Assembly: GCF_009687885.1 (NCBI RefSeq)
Contig: NZ_BLAF01000044.1
Location: forward strand, 1-34,193
Length of the DNA stretch: 34,193 bases
Origin: Acrocarpospora pleiomorpha
GTDB taxonomy: Bacteria > Actinomycetota > Actinomycetes > Streptosporangiales > Streptosporangiaceae
Reading direction: 5' to 3'
The first letter of the stretch is position 1. Each line of letters opens with the position of its first letter. Below the pieces are notes generated by a model. It did no database searches and was not told where the DNA came from. It saw nothing but the letters and a program-made list of their open reading frames with translations. The translations under genes were made by a program, and so were the position numbers. Positions 29,574 through 34,193 of the stretch are shown here, piece by piece.

Positions 29574-30547
29574 TGGCAATTCGACGAATAGGCGTGGTGG
29601 CCGGGGCCGTGCTGGTGCTGGCCGGATGCGGCGGGGCCAAGGTCGGCGAGGCGCCCAGCGCCGCGCCGGGCACCGGGGCCGCCGGGTCGGCCGCGGCCTG
29701 CGGGACCCTCAACCTGGCGATCAACCCCTGGGTCGGGTACGAGGCGAACGCGGCCGTCATCGCGCACGTGGCCGAGAAGAACCTGGGCTGCACGGTCGTC
29801 AAGAAGGATCTGAAGGAGGAGGTCGCCTGGCAGGGCTTCGGGACCGGCGAAGTCGACGCGGTCGTGGAGAACTGGGGTCACGACGACCTGAAGCAGAAAT
29901 ACATCCAGGAGCAGAAGACCGCGCTCGAAGCAGGACTGACCGGGAACAAGGGCGTGATCGGCTGGTATGTCGCACCATGGATGGCGGCGAAATATCCGGA
30001 CATCACCGACTGGCAGAACCTGAACAAGTACGCCGAGCTCTTCAAGACCTCCGAGTCGGGCGACAAGGGGCAGCTGCTGGACGGCGACCCCTCGTTCGTG
30101 ACCAATGACGAGGCGCTGGTGAAGAACCTCAAGCTCGACTACAAGGTGGTCTACGCCGGGAGCGAGGCGGCGCTGATCACCGCGTTCCGGCAGTCGGAGA
30201 AGGAGCAGAAGCCCATCATCGGCTACTTCTACGAGCCGCAGTGGTTCCTGTCCGAGCTGAAACTGGTGAAGATCAACCTTCCGGCCTATACGGCGGGGTG
30301 TGACGCGGATGCCGCGAAGGTGGCGTGTGACTATCCGCTGTACGAGCTGGACAAGGTCGTGAGCAAGAAGTTCGCGGATTCCGGGAGCCCGGCGTACACG
30401 CTGATCAAGAACTTCAGCTGGACGAACGATGACCAGAATCTGGTGGCGAAGTACATCTCCGAGGACAAGATGACCCCGGCGGAGGCCGCCGCGAAGTGGG
30501 CCGCCGACAACGAGGCCAAGATCAAGACCTGGCTGCCGGCGAGCTGA
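29573..30547 (+). CDS. proX: Glycine betaine-binding lipoprotein (OpuAC domain)
   Basis: A 324-residue lipoprotein. The signal ends in the lipobox LAGC (Cys19). After a low-complexity Ala/Gly linker the OpuAC domain begins with LNLAINPWVGYEANAAV. Aromatic residues that could build the quaternary-amine cage are in NPWVGY, VENWGH, GWYVAPW and GYFYEPQWFL. It binds betaine or a similar compatible solute outside the membrane and passes it to the permease. ATG 29573 overlaps the permease stop (TGATG) and has AAGGAGG at 29562-29568. A strong hairpin follows. Confidence 0.88.
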   Translation: MAIRRIGVVAGAVLVLAGCGGAKVGEAPSAAPGTGAAGSAAACGTLNLAINPWVGYEANAAVIAHVAEKNLGCTVVKKDLKEEVAWQGFGTGEVDAVVENWGHDDLKQKYIQEQKTALEAGLTGNKGVIGWYVAPWMAAKYPDITDWQNLNKYAELFKTSESGDKGQLLDGDPSFVTNDEALVKNLKLDYKVVYAGSEAALITAFRQSEKEQKPIIGYFYEPQWFLSELKLVKINLPAYTAGCDADAAKVACDYPLYELDKVVSKKFADSGSPAYTLIKNFSWTNDDQNLVAKYISEDKMTPAEAAAKWAADNEAKIKTWLPAS

Positions 30548-30555
30548 GTCTCCGG

Positions 30556-30597
30556 GCGTCCCGTGCTGCTTGACACCCCGTGAGCAGCACGGGACGC
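30556..30597 (+). terminator. Strong terminator of the GMC/betaine transport operon
   Basis: GCGTCCCGTGCTGCT (30556-30570) and AGCAGCACGGGACGC (30583-30597) form a perfect 15-bp stem with a 12-nt loop, followed by TTGTTG. It lies eight bases after the lipoprotein stop. The loop holds most of a TTGACA hexamer that seems to serve the next gene. Confidence 0.85.
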
Positions 30598-30598
30598 T
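30570..30598 (+). promoter_or_regulatory. Candidate promoter of the dimethylglycine gene, inside the terminator
   Basis: TTGACA (30570-30575), 17 bp, GACGCT (30593-30598). The -35 starts at the last base of the left arm and runs into the loop, and the -10 covers the end of the right arm. The layout copies the Rieske promoter at 2420-2448. The -10 is weak against TAnnnT. Confidence 0.45.
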
Positions 30599-30599
30599 T

Positions 30600-30616
30600 G
30601 TTGCGGCAAACGCGGT
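30600..30616. promoter_or_regulatory. Operator-like element 1, dimethylglycine gene promoter
   Basis: GTTGCGGCAAACGCGGT: a full left arm GTTGC and a degenerate right arm GCGGT. It starts one base after the -10 and 19 bp before element 2. Alone it would not be convincing. Confidence 0.4.
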
Positions 30617-30618
30617 TA

Positions 30619-30635
30619 GTTGCGCATATTGCAAC
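30619..30635. promoter_or_regulatory. Operator-like element 2, dimethylglycine gene promoter
   Basis: GTTGCGCATATTGCAAC: a perfect arm pair GTTGC/GCAAC around 7 bp, the best site of the set. It shares GTTGCGCATA with 2449-2458. It lies just before the ribosome site GGAGG at 30639-30643. Confidence 0.6.
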
Positions 30636-30648
30636 AGCGGAGGTGGCT

Positions 30649-33027
30649 ATGGCGGGCCCGAGCGTTGTCGTCATCGGTGCGGGAGTGGTGGGCGCTGCGC
30701 TCGCCGACGAGTTGTCCGCGCGCGGGTGGACCGATGTGACCGTGGTCGATCAAGGGGATGTGCCGGCTACGGGCGGGTCGTCGTCGCATGCCCCGGGGCT
30801 GGTCTTTCAGACCAACGGGTCGAAGGCGATGGCGGAGATGGCCCGCTACACGGTCGAGAAGTTCGTGGGGTTGGGGGCTTTCCTGCAGGTCGGGGGGCTG
30901 GAGGTGGCCACCACGCCGGAGCGGCTGCGGGAGTTGCATCGGCGGTATGGGTGGGCTACGTCGTGGGGGCTCGAGGCTGAGCTGCTGAGTCCGGAGGAGT
31001 GTGTGGTCCGGCATCCGTTATTGGATGCGGAGCGGGTTCTTGGGGGGTTGTTCCTCGCGAGTGATGGGCTGGCGCTGGCCGTGCCCGCTGTGGCGGCGCA
31101 GTTGGCGCGGGCCCAGGAGCGGGGGGTGCGGGTGCTGGCGCGGCATGAGGTGCTCGATGTCGTCGCCGTGGACGGCCGGGTGACCGGAGTCGTCACCGAT
31201 AAAGGGGAAATATCGGCGGATGTCGTGGTGTGTTGTGCGGGGATTTGGGGGCCCCGGGTGGCGCGGATGGTGGGGATGGAGCTGCCGTTGACGCCGCTGG
31301 CGCATCAGCTGGCGTGGACCGGGCGGTTGCCGGAGCTGGCCGGGGATGTGGTGGCGAGTCTGCCGATCCTGCGGCATCAGGATGCCGATCTTTATTACCG
31401 GGATCGGAACGGGACGCTTGGGGTCGGATATTACGGGCATCGGCCGATGCCCGTGTCCGCGGATGACATCCTTTCTGTGGACGCGGCCGAGGTGATGCCC
31501 TCGTTGACGGCCTTCACGCCGGACGACTTCGCGGACGCCTGGACCGAGACGCAGTCGCTGCTGCCCGCCACCCGTACCGCGAAGGTGGAGGAAGGTGTCA
31601 ACGGGCTCTTCTCCTTCACGACCGACAACATGCCGCTGATGGGCGAATCCCGGGACGTACGGGGATTCTGGGTGGCCGAAGCGGTGTGGGTGACGCACTC
31701 GGCGGGAGTCGGGCGGGCGATGGCGGAGTGGCTCGTCGACGGACGTTCCAGCATCGATCTGCACGAATGCGACGTCAACCGCTTCGAACGGCACCAACTC
31801 GCCCCGGAGTACGTCCTGGCCCGCGGGTGCCAGAACTACGTCGAGGTCTACGACATCATCCATCCGCTCCAGCCGATGGAGGATCCGCGTCCGCTTCGCA
31901 CCAGTCCTTTCCATGTACGGCAACGCGAGCTCGGCGCGTACTTCCTGGAGGCGTCCGGGTGGGAACGCCCGCATTGGTACGGCGTCAACGAGGGGTTGCC
32001 CGCGCCTTCGTATGTGCCGAACGACTGGGCTGCCCGGTACTGGTCGCCGATCGTCGGGGCGGAGGCCAAGGCGACCCGGGAGGGTGTGGCCCTTTATGAC
32101 ATGACGGCGCTGAAACGGCTGGAAGTGAGCGGGCCTGGCGCGACGGCGTTCCTGCAGCGGCTGACTACCGGGGATGTGGATAAATCCATCGGGTCGGTGA
32201 CGTATTGCCTGCTGCTCGATGGGGATGGCGGGATTCGCAGTGATGTCACCGTGGCGCGGCTGGGTGCGGATCATTTTCAGGTCGGTGCGAACGGGGAGCT
32301 GGATCTGGATTGGTTCGAGCGGCATCGTCCGGGTGATGTGTTCGTGCGGGATATCACGGCGGGCACGTGCTGTCTGGGGGTGTGGGGGCCTCGGGCGCGG
32401 GAGCTGGTGCAGCCGCTGACGGGTGTCGATCTGACGGCTCTTCGGTATTTCCGGGGGGCTCGGGGATATGTCGGGCATGTTCCGGTGACGATGCTGCGGT
32501 TGTCGTATGTCGGGGAGCTGGGGTGGGAGATCTACACCACGGCTGATATGGGGCTCAAGCTCTGGGACACGTTCATGCGGGAGGGCGCGATCGCGGCGGG
32601 GCGAGGGGCGTTCGCGAGCTTGCGGCTGGAGAAGGGGTATCGGTCGTTCGGGGTGGATATGACCTTCGAGCACGATCCGTACGAGGCGGGGCTGGGGTTC
32701 GCGGTCAAGCTGGGGAAGGGCGACTTCATCGGGCGGGACGCGGTGGTGGAGCGTAAGGAGTCGGTGCGGCGGAAGCTCACCTGTCTGGTGCTGGATGACG
32801 TGGTCATGGGGAAAGAGCCCGTTTATCACGATGGGCGTGCGGTGGGGTATGTGACCAGCGCGGCTTATGGCTACACGATCGGGCGGGGTATCGCGTATGC
32901 GTGGCTTCCCGCTGAGCTTTCCGTGCCAGGGACGGCTGTGCGGATCGGTTATTTCGATCGGCTGGTGGAGGCGGTTGTCGCGGCGGAGCCTTTGTTCGAT
33001 CCGGCTATGGAACGCCTGCGCGGTTAG
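30649..33027 (+). CDS. Dimethylglycine oxidase/dehydrogenase
   Basis: A 792-residue FAD- and folate-type enzyme. Residues 5-370 form the DAO FAD domain (VVVIGAGVVGAALADEL; SSSHAPGLVFQTN, where H47 corresponds to the His that carries covalent FAD in dimethylglycine oxidase). An FAO_M-type bridge follows, then GCV_T (from about 420) and its C-terminal barrel, with LSYVGELGWEIYT, LRLEKGYRSFG and DPYEAGLGFAVKLGKGDFIGRDAV. It demethylates dimethylglycine to sarcosine, passing the one-carbon unit to tetrahydrofolate. A plain sarcosine dehydrogenase is a possible alternative. ATG 30649 follows GGAGG. It has its own promoter with paired operators and is co-transcribed with the sarcosine oxidase gene eight bases on. 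Confidence 0.85.
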   Translation: MAGPSVVVIGAGVVGAALADELSARGWTDVTVVDQGDVPATGGSSSHAPGLVFQTNGSKAMAEMARYTVEKFVGLGAFLQVGGLEVATTPERLRELHRRYGWATSWGLEAELLSPEECVVRHPLLDAERVLGGLFLASDGLALAVPAVAAQLARAQERGVRVLARHEVLDVVAVDGRVTGVVTDKGEISADVVVCCAGIWGPRVARMVGMELPLTPLAHQLAWTGRLPELAGDVVASLPILRHQDADLYYRDRNGTLGVGYYGHRPMPVSADDILSVDAAEVMPSLTAFTPDDFADAWTETQSLLPATRTAKVEEGVNGLFSFTTDNMPLMGESRDVRGFWVAEAVWVTHSAGVGRAMAEWLVDGRSSIDLHECDVNRFERHQLAPEYVLARGCQNYVEVYDIIHPLQPMEDPRPLRTSPFHVRQRELGAYFLEASGWERPHWYGVNEGLPAPSYVPNDWAARYWSPIVGAEAKATREGVALYDMTALKRLEVSGPGATAFLQRLTTGDVDKSIGSVTYCLLLDGDGGIRSDVTVARLGADHFQVGANGELDLDWFERHRPGDVFVRDITAGTCCLGVWGPRARELVQPLTGVDLTALRYFRGARGYVGHVPVTMLRLSYVGELGWEIYTTADMGLKLWDTFMREGAIAAGRGAFASLRLEKGYRSFGVDMTFEHDPYEAGLGFAVKLGKGDFIGRDAVVERKESVRRKLTCLVLDDVVMGKEPVYHDGRAVGYVTSAAYGYTIGRGIAYAWLPAELSVPGTAVRIGYFDRLVEAVVAAEPLFDPAMERLRG

Positions 33028-33035
33028 GGAGAACG

Positions 33036-34193
33036 ATGCATCCGGATCGTTTGTGGCGGTCGGCGGAGCCGCGGAAGGCCTACGACGTGGTCATCGTGGG
33101 TGCGGGTGGGCATGGGCTGGCTACTGCCTATTATCTGGCGAAAAATCATGGCATCGGGGATGTGGCGGTGCTGGAGCGGGGGTGGCTGGCTGGGGGGAAC
33201 ATGGCCAGGAACACCACGATTATTCGGTCCAATTATCTGTGGGATGAGAGTGCGGGGATCTACGAGCACGCGCTCAAATTGTGGGAGGGGCTGGAGGAGG
33301 ATCTCGGGTATCCGCTGCTGTTCAGCCAGCGTGGTGTGCTCAATCTGGCGCATAGCCTGCAGGATGTCCGCGATGGGGTTCGCCGGGTCGAGGCTAATCG
33401 TGTCAACGGGGTGGACGCCGAATGGCTCGATCCAGAGCAGGTCAAAGAGATCTGCCCGATCGTCGATGTGAGTCCTGAAGTCCGCTATCCCGTGCTCGGT
33501 GCGACCTACCAGCCGCGGGCCGGCATCGCCAAGCACGACAACGTCGCCTGGGCGCTGGCGAAAGCCGCCTCCGACCTGGGCGTCGATCTGATCGAACACT
33601 GCGAAGTAACCGGCATCGAAGTAACCGACGGTCGCGCCACCGCTGTAACGACCACGCGTGGTCGAATAACCGCCAACAAAATCGCGCTATCCGCCGCGGG
33701 TCACACATCGGTTGTCGCCAAAACCGCCGGAATAGACCTTCCCCTGCAAACCCATCCGCTCCAAGCGCTCGTTTCCGAACTCCTCGAACCCGTTCACCCC
33801 ACCGTTGTGATGTCAAACGCCGTGCACGTCTATGTGAGCCAAGCCCACAAAGGCGAACTGGTCATGGGCGCGGGCATCGACGCCGCCAACTCCTACCGCC
33901 GCCGCGGCGCCTTCCACATCATCGAACGCCAGATGGCCGCCGCCCTCGAACTCTTCCCCATCTTCGCCCGCGCCCACGTCCTCCGCACCTGGGGCGGCAT
34001 CGTGGACGTCTCCCCCGACGCCTCCCCCATCATCGGCCTCTCCCCCGTCGAAAACCTCTACCTCAACTGCGGCTGGGGCACCGGCGGCTTCAAAGCAACC
34101 CCCGGCATCGGCTGGTGCTACGCCCACACCATCGCCCACAACACCCCCCACCCCCTCGCAGCCCCCTTCACCCTCAACCGCTTCACCACCGGC
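33036..34193 (+). CDS. soxB: Sarcosine oxidase beta subunit, 3' end outside window
   Basis: The first 386 residues of a protein usually about 405 long; the frame is still open at the last base. The FAD motif is VIVGAGGHGLATAYYLA, followed by NTTIIRSNYLWDESA, characteristic of the heterotetrameric SoxB. H167 in GIAKHDNVAWA aligns with the His that holds covalent FMN in that enzyme. The GGIVDVSPDASPIIG and NCGWGTGGFKATP blocks are also present. SoxB converts sarcosine to glycine and a one-carbon unit with SoxA, SoxD and SoxG, which should lie beyond the window. ATG 33036 has AGGGAG overlapping the previous stop. Codon choice changes from G/T-ending to C-ending near 33.5 kb. Confidence 0.9.
   Translation, partial: MHPDRLWRSAEPRKAYDVVIVGAGGHGLATAYYLAKNHGIGDVAVLERGWLAGGNMARNTTIIRSNYLWDESAGIYEHALKLWEGLEEDLGYPLLFSQRGVLNLAHSLQDVRDGVRRVEANRVNGVDAEWLDPEQVKEICPIVDVSPEVRYPVLGATYQPRAGIAKHDNVAWALAKAASDLGVDLIEHCEVTGIEVTDGRATAVTTTRGRITANKIALSAAGHTSVVAKTAGIDLPLQTHPLQALVSELLEPVHPTVVMSNAVHVYVSQAHKGELVMGAGIDAANSYRRRGAFHIIERQMAAALELFPIFARAHVLRTWGGIVDVSPDASPIIGLSPVENLYLNCGWGTGGFKATPGIGWCYAHTIAHNTPHPLAAPFTLNRFTTG

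Overview
The window is chromosomal DNA of a high-GC actinomycete. Codons end mostly in G or C, GTG starts are common, and genes are tightly packed with many ATGA, GTGA and TGATG overlaps. Family content (mycothiol-type DinB proteins, ECF sigma factors with a SnoaL tail, a PCu(A)C lipoprotein with a DyP peroxidase, an AMIN-like/GerMN lipoprotein-type protein) fits filamentous Actinobacteria, probably the Streptosporangiales. The genus cannot be fixed from sequence alone. No rRNA, tRNA, CRISPR array, insertion sequence or phage gene was seen.

Layout. 0-2.4 kb holds small housekeeping or hypothetical genes: DUF2087, AMIN-like/GerMN, a histidine phosphatase and DUF6343. 2.5-3.6 kb is a solitary Rieske oxygenase that looks like a glycine betaine monooxygenase. 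3.6-10.4 kb is a series of small units: imine-reductase-like enzyme/HxlR, an ECF sigma factor with SnoaL tail, a DinB-type protein, a sulfotransferase, siderophore-interacting protein/TetR with a clear shared operator, a YkvA-like protein and an isoprenylcysteine-methyltransferase-like protein. 10.4-13.5 kb is a copper and haem region: DyP peroxidase, PCu(A)C chaperone, a membrane protein, CopZ, and a copper P-type ATPase reduced to three fragments. 13.5-18.1 kb carries an acyl-CoA dehydrogenase, a family III CoA-transferase and an acyl-CoA ligase. 18.1-20.9 kb carries an orphan ECF sigma factor, then an MFS transporter overlapping a GH88-like protein. 21.0-24.0 kb is a metal ABC transporter (ATPase, permease, binding lipoprotein) behind a paralogue of the copper-region membrane protein.

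24.0-34.2 kb is a choline/glycine betaine catabolic locus. An IclR regulator is divergent from an operon of choline dehydrogenase-like GMC enzyme, ProV-type ATPase, a double-length ProW-type permease and a ProX-type lipoprotein. A strong hairpin follows, then dimethylglycine oxidase/dehydrogenase and sarcosine oxidase beta subunit, which is cut by the window end. With the Rieske enzyme at 2.5 kb these genes could run choline -> betaine -> dimethylglycine -> sarcosine -> glycine. The Rieske reductase partner, a betaine aldehyde dehydrogenase and the other sarcosine oxidase subunits are not in the window.

The main finding is regulatory. Three promoters (Rieske gene, GMC/iclR intergenic region, dimethylglycine gene) each carry two 17-bp elements resembling GTTGC-N7-GCAAC, and the two elements start exactly 19 bp apart in every case. 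This suggests one IclR regulon joining the remote Rieske gene to the betaine locus. Other points of interest are a 16-bp tandem duplication that moved the start codon of the GMC gene, a promoter lying inside a terminator hairpin, the internally deleted copA, and a pair of paralogous membrane proteins at the two metal loci.
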